64,000 bases of DNA from an uncultured Paracoccaceae bacterium (lineage in GTDB: Bacteria; Pseudomonadota; Alphaproteobacteria; Rhodobacterales; Rhodobacteraceae). The notes beneath the pieces were generated by a model that worked only from the letters and a program-made list of their open reading frames with translations, was not told the origin of the DNA and made no database searches. Positions 43,839 through 54,374 of this stretch are shown here, one piece after another. Where the stretch lies: positions 1-64,000 of the forward strand of contig CATOSU010000004.1 in the NCBI GenBank assembly GCA_951812615.1, given 5' to 3'. Both the position numbers and the translations under genes were made by a program. How positions within the stretch are numbered: position 1 is the stretch's first letter; every line of letters begins with the position of its first letter.

Positions 43839-44905
43839 TCAGGGATCGTCCCGCCCGGATATGCCCAGATACAGGCTGCCGGCTTTGTATTCGCCGGTGG
43901 CGTAGCGGGCGATCACCCCCATCGCGGCCGAAACCGGAACCGCCACCAGCATGCCGACGAAGCCGAACAGGGCGCCGAACACCGACAGGGCCAGCAACAG
44001 CCAGACCGGGTGCAGCCCGACCGAACTGCCGACCAGCTTGGGGGTCAGGAAATTGCCCTCGGCCACCTGACCGACCCAGAAGACCCCTGCAACCAGCGCG
44101 ATGGTGCCCCAGTCGCCCCAGAACTGAAACAGGGCCAGGCCAATGGCCAGTGCGCCGCCGATCAGCGCGCCCAGATAGGGGATGAAGGTGACCAGACCGG
44201 CAATGAACCCCACTGCCAGCCCGAAATTCAGCCCGATCAGCATCAGCGAGACCGCGTAGTAGGTGCCAAGGATCAGGCACACCGTCCCCATACCGCGCAC
44301 GAACCCGGCAGAACCTCATCGATATCGCGCGCCAGTTGCCGGATCACCGGTGCATAGTCGCGCGGCAACAAGTCGTCCACCGCCGCCATCATCCGGTCCC
44401 AGTCCAGCAGCAGGTAAACCGCCACAACCGGGGCGATGATCAGGAACACCACCACGTTGATCAGCGACAGGGCCGAGTTGATCACCGAATTGATCAGCTC
44501 TCCACCCTTGTCCTGAAACGCTTCACCGAACGAGGTCAGCGCCTGCCGCACGGCCGAGTTTTCGTTCAGCAGGGTCGGGAACCGTTCGTTGATGAATGCC
44601 TGCAGATCGCGCAGCAATTGCGGCATGATTTGCACAAGGTCCGCGATCTGGTTCAGAAGGGTGGGAATGATCACCAGCGCCGACAGGACAAAGACGATCA
44701 GGGCGACAATGGCGATGATCCCGGTCGCGGCCACCCGCGACAGCCCCCACCGTTCCAGCCGGTCGGCAACCGGGTCGAGGAAATAGGCAATCGCGCCGCC
44801 CACCACGAAGGGCAGCAGCACATCGCCCAGAAACCACAGGACCGCGATAAAGACCGCCGCCGCTATACCCCAGATTTTGACCTGTTCCCTGACCGGAAGC
44901 GCCAT
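43839..44905 (-). pseudogene. AI-2E-family permease with a frameshift
   Basis: Two frames together make one full-length permease of about 355 residues: 44,905-44,273 gives the first five or so membrane segments (FLGDVLLPFVVGGAIAYFLDP) down to RDIDEVLPG, and the next frame continues FVRGMGTVCLILGTYYAVSL to the stop at 43,839. The expected codons are ctg-gcc-ggg-ttc; one base is missing near 44,305-44,310. Either the gene is broken or the base is a sequencing error. The family (PerM/TqsA-like) forms inner-membrane transporters of unclear substrate. Confidence 0.85.
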
Positions 44906-45079
44906 CGTTCACTCGTGATGTTGTGTCCCCCTGACATCGCGCAACCGGCGCTTGGACGCAAGGGTCATGGATGGGCCGTTATGTGAACTAGGCCACAGAA
45001 GCCGGCGACGGATCCGGCTATGATCGTCCCGTTCATACGGGGGATGCGCGCAAAGCGCGCGTAGGGTTAAGGTTTGCTA

Positions 45080-45892
45080 ATGCGTGATGTCAGAACGGAA
45101 ATCCATCCATCGCCCGAGGTGGTGACGAGTACACTGGTCCGTATCGCCGAGGCCCGAAGTGTCGAAGATGTCTGGCTTCTGACAACCCACATTCTTGGTG
45201 AGTTCGGATTCGTGCGCGTCAATTACGGGCTGACCTTCACCCGGTCGGGCCGCAGCATCGGCGATCCGCGCGATGTCCTGTTTCTGAGCACCCATTCTCT
45301 GTCGCGGGTGCGTGAGCACCACGAAAACGGATTTTACCTGAAGACCCCGGAATACCGCTGGGTCCTGGAAAATGTCGGCGCGGTGTCCTGGGGCTGGACC
45401 CATGCCGAGCTGGCTGCCGGGCGCCTGTCCGACGAAGAGGCGGCCACGATGCAGAAAATGGCCGCCCACCGGCAGCGCGCCGGCTATTCGGTCAGCTTCG
45501 CCGAAGGCACCCAGCGGTCCAAAGGCGCAATGGGGCTGGCAGCCGCGCGCAATGTCAGCCAGGCGGACCCCGATGAAGACTGGCGCATTTTCGGTGACAC
45601 GATCCTCGCCATCTGCAACATGGCGCATTTCAAGATGAGCTCTTTGCCCCTGCCGGTGCCCGGCATGATCCTGACCGACCGCCAGCGCGAATTGCTGGAA
45701 TGGACGGCGGACGGCAAAACCATTCAGGACATTTCAATCCTGACCGAATTGTCGGTCAGCGCCATTGAAAAGCACCTGCGCCGCGCGCGCGATGTGCTGG
45801 GGGTCGAAACCACGGCTCAGGCAGTGGCCAAGGCCTCGCTTCTGAACCAGATGTTCATCGGCACCGAAGCCGACCTGAACTGTCGGAAATAA
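45080..45892 (+). CDS. LuxR-family regulator
   Basis: The protein of 270 residues has an autoinducer-binding-like N-terminal domain (LLTTHILGEFGFVRVNYGL, ENGFYLKTPEYRWV) and a LuxR helix-turn-helix (LTDRQRELLEWTADGKT, IEKHLRRARDVLGV). No luxI-type synthase is near, so it is an orphan or responds to something else. Key Trp/Tyr positions of true AHL receptors are only partly visible. The ATG at 45,080 is preferred over TTG two codons upstream. Confidence 0.88.
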   Translation: MRDVRTEIHPSPEVVTSTLVRIAEARSVEDVWLLTTHILGEFGFVRVNYGLTFTRSGRSIGDPRDVLFLSTHSLSRVREHHENGFYLKTPEYRWVLENVGAVSWGWTHAELAAGRLSDEEAATMQKMAAHRQRAGYSVSFAEGTQRSKGAMGLAAARNVSQADPDEDWRIFGDTILAICNMAHFKMSSLPLPVPGMILTDRQRELLEWTADGKTIQDISILTELSVSAIEKHLRRARDVLGVETTAQAVAKASLLNQMFIGTEADLNCRK

Positions 45893-46111
45893 CTGCGGTT
45901 TTCCGCACTGTTCCGGGTTTCGGCAGCCTGTCATTCTGACCCTGCCCGCGGCTTGCGATCCCCAAAGCAGCCGACCGTGACGGGCAGGGCGGCACCTGCC
46001 CTTTCCCGGTGCCGCCCGCATCCCCCGCATATCAGATGACGCACCTGCTTGCGGCAGCGCCCCGGTTGCCATAGACCGGGCCGGACCACGACCGATCAGA
46101 GACCTGACCCC

Positions 46112-47452
46112 ATGCGCCTCACCCGCTATTTTCTGCCTGTCCTCAAGGAAACTCCCTCCGAGGCCCAGATCGCCAGCCACCGCTACATGCTGCGGGCCGG
46201 CATGATCAAACAGGCCTCCGCCGGCATCTATTCCTGGCTGCCACTGGGCTTCAAGGTGCTCAAGCGGATCGAACAGATCGTGCACGAGGAACAGGCCCGC
46301 GCCGGTCACCTGGCGATGTTGATGCCGACGATCCAGTCCGCCGACCTCTGGCAGGAAAGCGGCCGCTACAACGCCTACGGCCCCGAAATGCTGCGCATCC
46401 GCGACCGGCATGACCGTGACATGCTGTTCACGCCGACCGCCGAGGAACTGATCACCGACATTTTCCGCGGTCATGTGTCCTCCTACAAGGACCTGCCGCT
46501 GACCATGTACCAGATCCAGTGGAAATTCCGCGACGAGATCCGCCCGCGCTTCGGCGTGATGCGGGGGCGCGAGTTTTACATGAAGGATGGCTACAATTTC
46601 GACCTGACGAAAGAGGACGCACTGCACGCCTATAATCGCCACCTGGTCAGCTACCTGCGCACCTATGAACGCATGGGGCTGCAGGCGATCCCGATGCGCG
46701 CCGAATCCGGCCCGATCGGCGGCGACGACACCCACGAATTCCTGGTTCTCGCCGATACCGGCGAATCCGGCGTGTTCTATGACAGCGAAATCACCGACCT
46801 GCGCTTTGGCGACCGCGATATCGACTATACCGATATGGCCCAGTGCCAGGCGGTGCTGGAGGAATTCACCTCCCGCTACGCCCGCACCGACGACACCCAT
46901 GACGAAGCGGTGTTCCACGAACGCGTGCCCGAAGCGCGCCGCCGTGAAGCGCGCGGCATCGAGGTCGGCCAGATCTTCTATTTCGGGACCAAATATTCCG
47001 AACCGCTCGGCGCCACCGTGCAGGACCGCGATGGCAACCAGGTCCCGGTGCACATGGGCTCGCACGGGATCGGCGTCAGCCGTCTGGTTAGCGCCATCAT
47101 CGAGGCCAGCCATGACGACAATGGCATCATCTGGCCAGAGGGCGTGACGCCTTTCCATTGCGGCATCGTCAACCTCAAGCAGGGCGATGACGAAGCCGAC
47201 GCTGCCTGCGAGGCGCTCTACGCGTCGCTGACCGCGCTGGGGCTGGAGCCGCTCTATGACGACCGCAAGGAACGCGCCGGTGGCAAGTTTGCCACCATGG
47301 ACCTGATCGGCCTGCCGTGGCGCATCACCGTCGGTCCGCGCGGGCTGAAAAACGGCGTGGTTGAACTGACTTCGCGGCGCAGCGGCGAAAGCGAGGAACT
47401 GCCGCCCGAACAGGCGGTGGAACGGATCGCGGCGATCTACGCGGGGCTCTGA
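46112..47452 (+). CDS. proS: Prolyl-tRNA synthetase (short alphaproteobacterial form)
   Basis: The 446-residue class II synthetase starts [15 protein letters not shown]; motif 2 ([17 protein letters not shown]) and motif 3 ([14 protein letters not shown]) are clear and an anticodon-binding domain ends the protein. It lacks the editing insertion domain of longer bacterial ProRS, as is usual in alphaproteobacteria, so mischarged Ala-tRNA-Pro must be cleared in trans. Confidence 0.96.
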   Translation: MRLTRYFLPVLKETPSEAQIASHRYMLRAGMIKQASAGIYSWLPLGFKVLKRIEQIVHEEQARAGHLAMLMPTIQSADLWQESGRYNAYGPEMLRIRDRHDRDMLFTPTAEELITDIFRGHVSSYKDLPLTMYQIQWKFRDEIRPRFGVMRGREFYMKDGYNFDLTKEDALHAYNRHLVSYLRTYERMGLQAIPMRAESGPIGGDDTHEFLVLADTGESGVFYDSEITDLRFGDRDIDYTDMAQCQAVLEEFTSRYARTDDTHDEAVFHERVPEARRREARGIEVGQIFYFGTKYSEPLGATVQDRDGNQVPVHMGSHGIGVSRLVSAIIEASHDDNGIIWPEGVTPFHCGIVNLKQGDDEADAACEALYASLTALGLEPLYDDRKERAGGKFATMDLIGLPWRITVGPRGLKNGVVELTSRRSGESEELPPEQAVERIAAIYAGL

Positions 47453-47495
47453 GGCAGCAACGGCCCGCCCCGGCCCAAAAAATTTCAAAAAACCC

Positions 47496-47522
47496 TGTCA
47501 CACATTGCCTGCTGCCGGTGTC
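47496..47522 (+). promoter_or_regulatory. ECF-type promoter, probably autoregulatory
   Basis: TGTCACA (47,496-47,502), 16 bases, TGTC (47,519-47,522), close to the TGTCACA-N16-CGTC pattern used by some ECF sigma groups. It lies 34 bases upstream of the sigma gene start. Confidence 0.5.
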
Positions 47523-47555
47523 TAACCTTTCAATGACACAGCAAGGACGCCGGCA

Positions 47556-48359
47556 ATGACCGACACCGACACCATTACCGCAGCCCAATCCGGCGACGCC
47601 GCCGCACTGGAACGTCTGGTACGACATGCGCAGGTCCGGGTGCACCGGCTGGCGATGCGCATGCTGGCCGACCCGGACGCGGCGCAGGACGCCACGCAGG
47701 ATATTCTGATCCGCATCGTCACCAAACTCTCGACCTTCCGGCGCGAGGCCGGCTTCGACACATGGGTCTACCGCATCGCCACGAACCACCTGCTGACTGC
47801 GCGCAAAGTCCGGGCGCGTGAGGCCGGCCTGGCTTTCGACGCGTTCGGGGCCGACCTGCTTGACGGGCTGGTCGACGAAACCACCGCCGCGCCCGAGGAT
47901 CACGTCCTGCTCAATGAACTGCGGATCAAATGCACCATGGCCATGCTGCTCTGCCTCGATCCCCCGCACCGTGCGGGCTACGTTCTGGGCGAGGTGCTGG
48001 AACTGTCACAGGGGGACGCGGTGGACATCCTCGCCATCGGCCCGGCCACCTACCGCCAGCGCCTGTCGCGGGCCCGGGCCAAGGTCACGGCCTTCACGGC
48101 CCGCGCCTGCGGGCTGGCCGGTGCGCGGGGCGCCTGCACCTGCCGGCGACGTTTGCCCGCCGCCATCGCAACGAGCCGCGTCGGACCAGCGCCCTCACCG
48201 GACCTTGCCGACGCGCCGTCGTTCGAGGACGCGCGTAGTCTGGCAGACAGAACTGCGGCGGAACTGGTGACTGCGAAACTGCAACAGGCAACCGGACCGC
48301 TGGTCAGCCCGCAGGATCTTGCCTCCCGGGTCATGGCCATCGTCGACCCGCCGGGCTGA
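47556..48359 (+). CDS. ECF-type sigma factor with C-terminal extension
   Basis: The 267-residue protein has region 2 (AQDATQDILIRIVTKLSTFR, FDTWVYRIATNHLL) and region 4 (GEVLELSQGDAVDILAIGPATYRQRLSRAR), then an extension of about 100 residues with CTCRRRLPAA, which may bind zinc or restrain the factor. No anti-sigma gene is adjacent. It is followed at 48 bases by an exported NTF2-like protein gene, its likely target. Confidence 0.88.
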   Translation: MTDTDTITAAQSGDAAALERLVRHAQVRVHRLAMRMLADPDAAQDATQDILIRIVTKLSTFRREAGFDTWVYRIATNHLLTARKVRAREAGLAFDAFGADLLDGLVDETTAAPEDHVLLNELRIKCTMAMLLCLDPPHRAGYVLGEVLELSQGDAVDILAIGPATYRQRLSRARAKVTAFTARACGLAGARGACTCRRRLPAAIATSRVGPAPSPDLADAPSFEDARSLADRTAAELVTAKLQQATGPLVSPQDLASRVMAIVDPPG

Positions 48360-48365
48360 TCGGTC

Positions 48366-48391
48366 CAACCCAAACCCAACCCAACCCAACC
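48366..48391 (+). repeat. Short tandem aaccc repeat in the leader
   Basis: Five units of aaccc-type repeat lie between the sigma stop and the ribosome site (aggag) of the next gene. Confidence 0.7.
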
Positions 48392-48406
48392 AAGCAGGAG
48401 AAAACC

Positions 48407-48871
48407 ATGAAACATGCTTTCGCATGGACGGCCGCGCTGTGCCTGTCCGTCACCCCCGTCCAGACGCTGATCGCTGGAGAACCCGATATGACCACCGACG
48501 AACGGGCCGTTCTGGCCGTCATCAAACACATGACCGCCAGCCTCGCAGCGGGCAATGTGCCCGCCGTGATGGGAACCTACGCGGCCGGCGCAGTGGTGAT
48601 GATGGAGCCGGGACAGCCGGTGACCGGCATCGCCCCGCTGTCCGAGGCTTTTGCCGGCATCGCGGCGCTGGCCCCCGATTTCCGCTATTCCGGACACGAG
48701 GTCATCGTTGCCGGAGATACGGCGGTTCATATCGCGCCGTGGCAGATGACGGCGACGGGCCCGGATGGCACGGCGCTCTCTGGTGGCGGGCTGTCGGTGG
48801 CCATCCTGCGGCGTCAGGGAGACGGGCGCTGGAAAATGGTGATCGATAACCCCCATGGCGACGCGCTGTAG
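48407..48871 (+). CDS. Exported NTF2-like (SnoaL/DUF4440-type) protein
   Basis: The 154-residue protein has a signal peptide (FAWTAALCLSVTPVQTLIAG) and one NTF2-like domain: an N-terminal helix pair (AVLAVIKHMTASLAAGN), VMGTYAAGAVVMMEPGQPV and a closing sheet (GRWKMVIDNPHGD). Members bind or convert small molecules. Co-location with the sigma factor suggests that it is made in response to the same periplasmic signal. Confidence 0.8.
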   Translation: MKHAFAWTAALCLSVTPVQTLIAGEPDMTTDERAVLAVIKHMTASLAAGNVPAVMGTYAAGAVVMMEPGQPVTGIAPLSEAFAGIAALAPDFRYSGHEVIVAGDTAVHIAPWQMTATGPDGTALSGGGLSVAILRRQGDGRWKMVIDNPHGDAL

Positions 48872-48950
48872 CAGGGCCTGTAGAACAAGGCGCGTTTCAC
48901 GGTCATCAGAAACGCCCCGGAGGCGGCCTCCGACGCGGGGCCGCCGCGCT

Positions 48951-49508
48951 CTATGCCCGCTGAACCGCCGTCCCGGACTGGTGGTCAAATGTCCCGCTTG
49001 CCAGCCTGCGCCGCGCCCCGGCGGGTTCCAGATGCCGGTACTTGCCGCCGGAAAAGAACGGCAGGTCCAGCGCGACTCCCCGCCGGACCAGCTCGGCCCC
49101 GATGTCGCGCCCGTCCGGCAGGTGGCACACCGCCACGAACCGGTCAAAAGAGGTCTCTCCGGTCAGCTTCGCGGTGATCGTCTGGCCCTTGCAGATATCG
49201 ACCATCTCCCGTTTCGCCTTCTGCCCCCATGGCATGTCCAGTTCCGGCGCATCGATCCCCTCAAGCCGCAGTTTGATGCGCCCGATCACAATCGTATCCC
49301 CGTCGATGATATGAGCCCGGCCCCTGATCTCCCGCCGGCCATTGCGGTGCGACGGGTTTATCCGCACCTTTGGCGGCACCCGCCGGTCACCGGACCGGAT
49401 CGGGCGGTTCCGGTGGCCCCGGCGCGGTTCATTCCCTTTGCCGGACCCGGATGCCGCCAGGAAGACGACACACACCAGCATCAGACCGATAATAACAACG
49501 CTCTCCAT
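48951..49508 (-). CDS. Thermonuclease (SNase)-family protein
   Basis: The 185-residue protein has an N-terminal membrane anchor or signal (VVIIGLMLVCVVFLAASG), a basic linker and an SNase domain with IIDGDTIVIG, LRLEGIDAPE (catalytic Arg and Glu) and DRFVAVC (second Arg). It would cut nucleic acid at the outer face of the inner membrane or outside. The start MESVVIIG is chosen because it begins right before the anchor. Confidence 0.85.
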   Translation of the reverse strand: MESVVIIGLMLVCVVFLAASGSGKGNEPRRGHRNRPIRSGDRRVPPKVRINPSHRNGRREIRGRAHIIDGDTIVIGRIKLRLEGIDAPELDMPWGQKAKREMVDICKGQTITAKLTGETSFDRFVAVCHLPDGRDIGAELVRRGVALDLPFFSGGKYRHLEPAGARRRLASGTFDHQSGTAVQRA

Positions 49509-49788
49509 CCTGCATGATCCTCCGGTCATGTACCCGCTATGCAGATATTGGAAATCGCGGGGTTTTTCCTTCGATATCCCGCCAATCCTTTTCGAACCGC
49601 CGCCCGCACCCGAAAACCGCCGGCCTTTTCCGCCGGTTTCGCCGCTGGACAGCCCCGCTGCCCGCTGGCATCTTCCGCGCAACGGCAACAGGGTGAATGC
49701 AGATGCTGCGACGCGCTATAACACTTGCTGGCGGGCTGACGGGCACGTCCGCTACGACCGGTCCTTGCGGTTCGGCGGACCCCCTGAC

Positions 49789-50427
49789 ATGACCGAAACC
49801 CGCCTGCGCGATGACATTGCCCGCCTTGCCAAATCAATGTTCGACCGCGGGCTGACCTTCGGGTCTTCGGGCAATATCTCGGTCCGGCTCGACGATGGCT
49901 GGTTGATGACACCGACCGGCTCCAGCATGGGCCGGATCGACCCGGCCCGCATTTCGCGGCTGGATGCGCAGGGCCGGCACCTGTCGGGCGACAAGCCGAC
50001 CAAGGAAAGCTTCCTGCACATGGCAATGTACGAAAAACGTCCGCGTGCCGGGGCCATCGTGCATCTGCACTCCACCCATTCCGTCGCCGTGTCCTACATG
50101 CATGATGTGGATCCGGCCGACGTCCTGCCGCCGCTCACCGCCTATTACGTCATGCGCGTGGGCACCCTGCCGCTGATCCCCTATTTCGCGCCCGGCGATC
50201 TGGATCTGGCGCGGGCCGTGGGTGAAATGGCATCGGACCACCATGCCGTTCTGCTGGCCAATCACGGGCCCGTGGTTGCGGGTACCGGTCTGGAGGACGC
50301 GGTTTACGCGACCGAGGAACTGGAAGAAACCGCACGGCTCTTTCTTGCCCTGCAGGGGATGCGCACGCGCCCCCTGACGCCGGATCAGGTCGCTGACCTG
50401 CAACGCCGTTTTTCCGTCAAATGCTGA
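49789..50427 (+). CDS. Class II aldolase/adducin-family protein (OtnC-like)
   Basis: The 212-residue protein has TFGSSGNISVRLDDG, the zinc-binding HLHSTHSV, Glu in PTKESFLHM and the third His in ANHGPVV. It is closest in layout to 3-oxo-tetronate 4-phosphate decarboxylase (OtnC) and fuculose-phosphate aldolase types. No OtnK or other sugar-acid gene is beside it, so the substrate stays open. A small monooxygenase-type gene follows after 10 bases. Confidence 0.85.
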   Translation: MTETRLRDDIARLAKSMFDRGLTFGSSGNISVRLDDGWLMTPTGSSMGRIDPARISRLDAQGRHLSGDKPTKESFLHMAMYEKRPRAGAIVHLHSTHSVAVSYMHDVDPADVLPPLTAYYVMRVGTLPLIPYFAPGDLDLARAVGEMASDHHAVLLANHGPVVAGTGLEDAVYATEELEETARLFLALQGMRTRPLTPDQVADLQRRFSVKC

Positions 50428-50437
50428 GGAGCCCCGG

Positions 50438-50746
50438 ATGATTGCCGTTTGTGTCACTTTCAGGATCAAACCCGGCGCGATGGACCGGTTCATGCCGCTG
50501 ATGCAGGTGCAGGCGGATACCTCGTTGCGCGTGGAGCCGGACTGTCACCTGTTCGATATCTGCACCGGGGCAGGGAGCGGCGACACCGTCTTCCTATACG
50601 AGCTTTATACCGACCGTTCCGCGTTCGATCTGCACCTCGCCTCCGCCCATTTCACGGCCTTCGACGCCGAGGTCGCGGAGATGGTGCAGGACAAGTCCGT
50701 GACGATCTACGACACGGTGCGCCCTGCACAGGAAACGGCGGATTAA
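50438..50746 (+). CDS. ABM-family putative quinol monooxygenase
   Basis: The 102-residue protein is a single ABM (antibiotic biosynthesis monooxygenase) domain: VCVTFRIKPGAMDRFMPLM, CHLFDIC, FLYELYTDRSAFDLHLASAHF. These dimeric enzymes oxidise quinols or similar compounds without a cofactor. It follows the aldolase gene by 10 bases, so both probably act on one pathway. Its stop overlaps that of the next, convergent gene. Confidence 0.88.
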   Translation: MIAVCVTFRIKPGAMDRFMPLMQVQADTSLRVEPDCHLFDICTGAGSGDTVFLYELYTDRSAFDLHLASAHFTAFDAEVAEMVQDKSVTIYDTVRPAQETAD

Positions 50747-51081
50747 ACCAGGAACTCGCCCGCGGCGGCCCGATCCCGGCGCGCCAGAACCATCGGTCGG
50801 CCCAGACGCCCGGACAGTTCGCGCAGGTTGGTGCCCAGATAGCGCACGGAACAGATCCGGCGGCCACTCGCGGCCTCCTTCACCACAAGCCGCCCGTCGC
50901 GGATCGCCAGCCCGTAGCCGCGCGTTGCCAGCCCTTCGGCCAGCACCTTCCAGCTGGTGGCGCCATCGAACAGGGGACACAGACAGGCCCGTACAAGGGC
51001 CGCAGTCTCGCAGTCGTAGCTTTCGGAAACCGGCGGTGAAAACACCGGCGTTTGGGAAACGTTCGTCGACATTCCTGACAT
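50743..51081 (-). CDS. Conserved hypothetical protein, 112 residues
   Basis: The start MSGMSTNVSQ follows ggag at a good distance. The protein has LVRACLCPLFDGATSW, a beta-rich middle (LAIRDGRLVVKEAASGRRICSV) and a basic end. Similar short proteins occur in Rhodobacteraceae without known function. It shares four bases at its end with the ABM gene. Confidence 0.7.
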   Translation of the reverse strand: MSGMSTNVSQTPVFSPPVSESYDCETAALVRACLCPLFDGATSWKVLAEGLATRGYGLAIRDGRLVVKEAASGRRICSVRYLGTNLRELSGRLGRPMVLARRDRAAAGEFLV

Positions 51082-51346
51082 GACGTAACTCCGTCCTTGC
51101 CTCGTACCATCCCCGATGGTGGCGGCCCCCAACGCCGTGTCCTGCAGCATTGATGGGCGAAGAACCTGCCTCTTGCCCAATCCTTGCCGGTGATTGTGGC
51201 GGAAGTAGGAACAATCAATGCCGGTTTGTGGGTAAGGTTTCGAAACCGGAACCGACAGAACACCTCTGGTCGTGTCCGGACCCGCCGACTACACTGGCCC
51301 GGCGTCACCAAAACCGGCGCCGCTTTGCCGCTGACGAGGTCAAATC

Positions 51347-52318
51347 ATGCATCACCCTGCCGTCGGGCCGATCCGCCCGATCCTGGTCGCGCTTGCGGTG
51401 AGTATGGTGGTCGCCGGTCCGTTGCGCGCCAGCGAGATTGCTGACCGCATGGTTGCCGCCTGGACCGAATGGGCCGGCGCCCGGGGCATTGCTCACGGTC
51501 AGCTTGCCGTCGCCTTCGAAGGTCGGATCATGGCACAGGCCACGCTGGATGGCCGCACCGGTCCGGTCGATCTGGCCAGCCTCAGCAAAGCCATCACCGG
51601 GATTTGCGTGACCGGACTGATCGAACGCGGCATGCTCGGCTGGAGCGATACGGTGGGCCGGCATCTGCCCGATGCGGCTGCGCCGTTGGCGGGTGTGCGG
51701 CTGGCCGACTTGGTCACCCATAGCAGCGGTCTTGACCACGACGTCACGCAGGGCCGCATGCAGAACTGGCGCGGGCCCGGTGAACCCGTACATGCCCGCA
51801 TCGTGCAGGAGATCGAAAGCCAGCCGCTGGCCGGGCCACAATTCCGCTACAACAACGCAAATTATGCCGTTCTGGCGGAGGTGATCAGCGCCGTCTCGGG
51901 CCGGTCCTATGCCGAAACCTGCCGCGACGTTGTCTTTGCCCCGCCCGGCCGCGTTCAGGCCGGCCCGTCCCCGCTCTATGGCCGGTTTGCCGCATGGGGC
52001 GGCTGGCGGGCGTCGTTAGCGGACTATGCCCGCATGATCTGGCACCACTATGCCGCAGACGATCCAGCCGAATTTCCCGCCGCGGACATGGGCAACGGCA
52101 TGCATTACGGTCGCGGCATGGTCTGGCGCAACAGCCGGGATGGCGGGCACAACCACTGGCATTTCGGCGCGCTCTGTTTTGGTGGCGAGACCGACTTCAT
52201 GACCTTCAGCGTGCTGTGGTCGAACGGTTGGGGCGCGGCGGTGCATGTCGCCGGCTGCCCGCAGGACGACTGGTTCGCAACGCTCGATGCGGCCCTGATC
52301 GGGGCCGTATTCCGCTGA
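51347..52318 (+). CDS. Exported serine hydrolase, beta-lactamase/DD-peptidase family
   Basis: The 323-residue protein has a signal peptide (ILVALAVSMVVAGPLRA), the SxxK motif as SLSK, the YxN-type motif in FRYNNANYAV and the segment VTHSSGLDHD. These are class C-type serine hydrolases that act on peptides or esters in the periplasm. A true beta-lactamase role is not evident. Confidence 0.88.
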   Translation: MHHPAVGPIRPILVALAVSMVVAGPLRASEIADRMVAAWTEWAGARGIAHGQLAVAFEGRIMAQATLDGRTGPVDLASLSKAITGICVTGLIERGMLGWSDTVGRHLPDAAAPLAGVRLADLVTHSSGLDHDVTQGRMQNWRGPGEPVHARIVQEIESQPLAGPQFRYNNANYAVLAEVISAVSGRSYAETCRDVVFAPPGRVQAGPSPLYGRFAAWGGWRASLADYARMIWHHYAADDPAEFPAADMGNGMHYGRGMVWRNSRDGGHNHWHFGALCFGGETDFMTFSVLWSNGWGAAVHVAGCPQDDWFATLDAALIGAVFR

Positions 52319-52403
52319 TCCCGGTGCGGCGGCCGGCCCAAAACGGTTGACCCTGCCGGACCAAACCCGCAACCTCCCGCGCAAAACCCGAGCAGGAGCC
52401 TGA

Positions 52404-53682
52404 ATGGCCAGCACACCGCCGCCCTTTGCCGCTTTCGAATGGATGATCGCATGGCGCTACCTGCGGGCCCGGCGGGCCGAAGGCGGGGTCAGCGTGATGA
52501 CCTGGATCTCGCTCATCGGCATCACGCTGGCCGTCTTCGCGCTGGTCGCCACGCTCGCCGTGCGCACCGGCCTGCGCGACGACATCGTCGCCGCCATGCT
52601 GGGCGCCAACGCGCATATGGAAGTGCATTACAAACGCGACCTGACCGGAGACATCCCGCTCGACCACCTGATCCGCGACTATGCCGACCTGTCCGCGCGC
52701 CTTGCCGACCTGCCCGGCGTTGAACATGCCGCGCCGCTGGTCCGCAATCAGGTCATGGGCAATTACCGCGGCCGCAACGCGCCCGTCGATATCTTCGGCA
52801 TCGCCTCCGCCGATTTGCGCCAGTACCCGATGATCGCCGCAGCCGAAACCGCCTGGGGCGACCTGAACCGTTTCGACGAGGGCATTGCGCTGGGCGCGGG
52901 TCTGGCGCGGCAACTGGGTGTGCGTATCGGCGACCGGATCAAGCTGATCTCGCCCGACGGGGCCAAGACTCCGATGGGCACCTCGCCGCGGGTCTCCGCT
53001 TACGAGGTCGTGTTCATCTTCTCCTCCGGCGACGGGTTCATCGATCAGGCCCGCGCCTACCTGCCGCTGGCCGAGGCGCAAAGCTTCTTCAACAAGGAAC
53101 AGGCCGTTGATCAGATCGACCTGCGCCTGACCGATCCGCAGGCGGTTCAGGCGATGCTCTACCCGGTGTTCGAGACCGGCGGCGACCGCGCCTATGTGCA
53201 GACATGGGAGGACCGCGCCGGCGGCATGCTGCGCGCGCTCCGGATGCAGGACAACGCCATCTTCATCGTGCTGTCGATCCTCGTCCTCATCGCCGCGCTT
53301 AACATCGTGTCGGGCTTGATCATGCTGGTGAAAAACAAGGGTCGCGATATCGGCATCCTGCGCACCATGGGGCTCAGCCAGGGGTCGGTCCTGCGGGTGT
53401 TCTTCCTCTGCGGCGCGGTGACCGGCACGCTGGGAACTTTGTTCGGCGTGATCCTTGGCATCGTCTTTGCCATGAATATTGATCACGTCTACAGCCTTGT
53501 GGACTGGATCACCGGCAGCGGTGTGCGCCAGCTCGAAGCCTCGGGTTTCTTCTTTCCCTCCGCCGTGGTCACCGCGGGCGATGTGGCAGCCTCGGCGGCG
53601 ATGAGCCTCGGGCTCAGCTGGTTCATCACGCTCTTTCCTGCCCGCCGCGCCGCCCGCCTGAACCCGGTCGAGGCCCTGCGCT

Positions 53683-53690
<8 letters not shown>
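52404..53690 (+). CDS. lolC: Lipoprotein-releasing ABC permease LolC/LolE
   Basis: The 428-residue protein has four membrane segments: one at the N terminus ([15 protein letters not shown] then [19 protein letters not shown]) and three near the C-terminal half ([21 protein letters not shown]), around a large periplasmic domain. A close aggag site precedes the start. It overlaps lolD by eight bases. As in other alphaproteobacteria, one permease gene serves for both LolC and LolE. The complex extracts lipoproteins from the inner membrane for LolA. Confidence 0.92.
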
Positions 53691-54372
<682 letters not shown>

Positions 54373-54374
54373 CC

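Noticed and set aside
45080-45892. Quorum-sensing pair with a luxI gene
   Set aside because: No LuxI-like protein is encoded near the LuxR-type gene.
45734-47488. 584-codon frame antisense to proS
   Set aside because: ProS is certain; the antisense frame is GC-driven.
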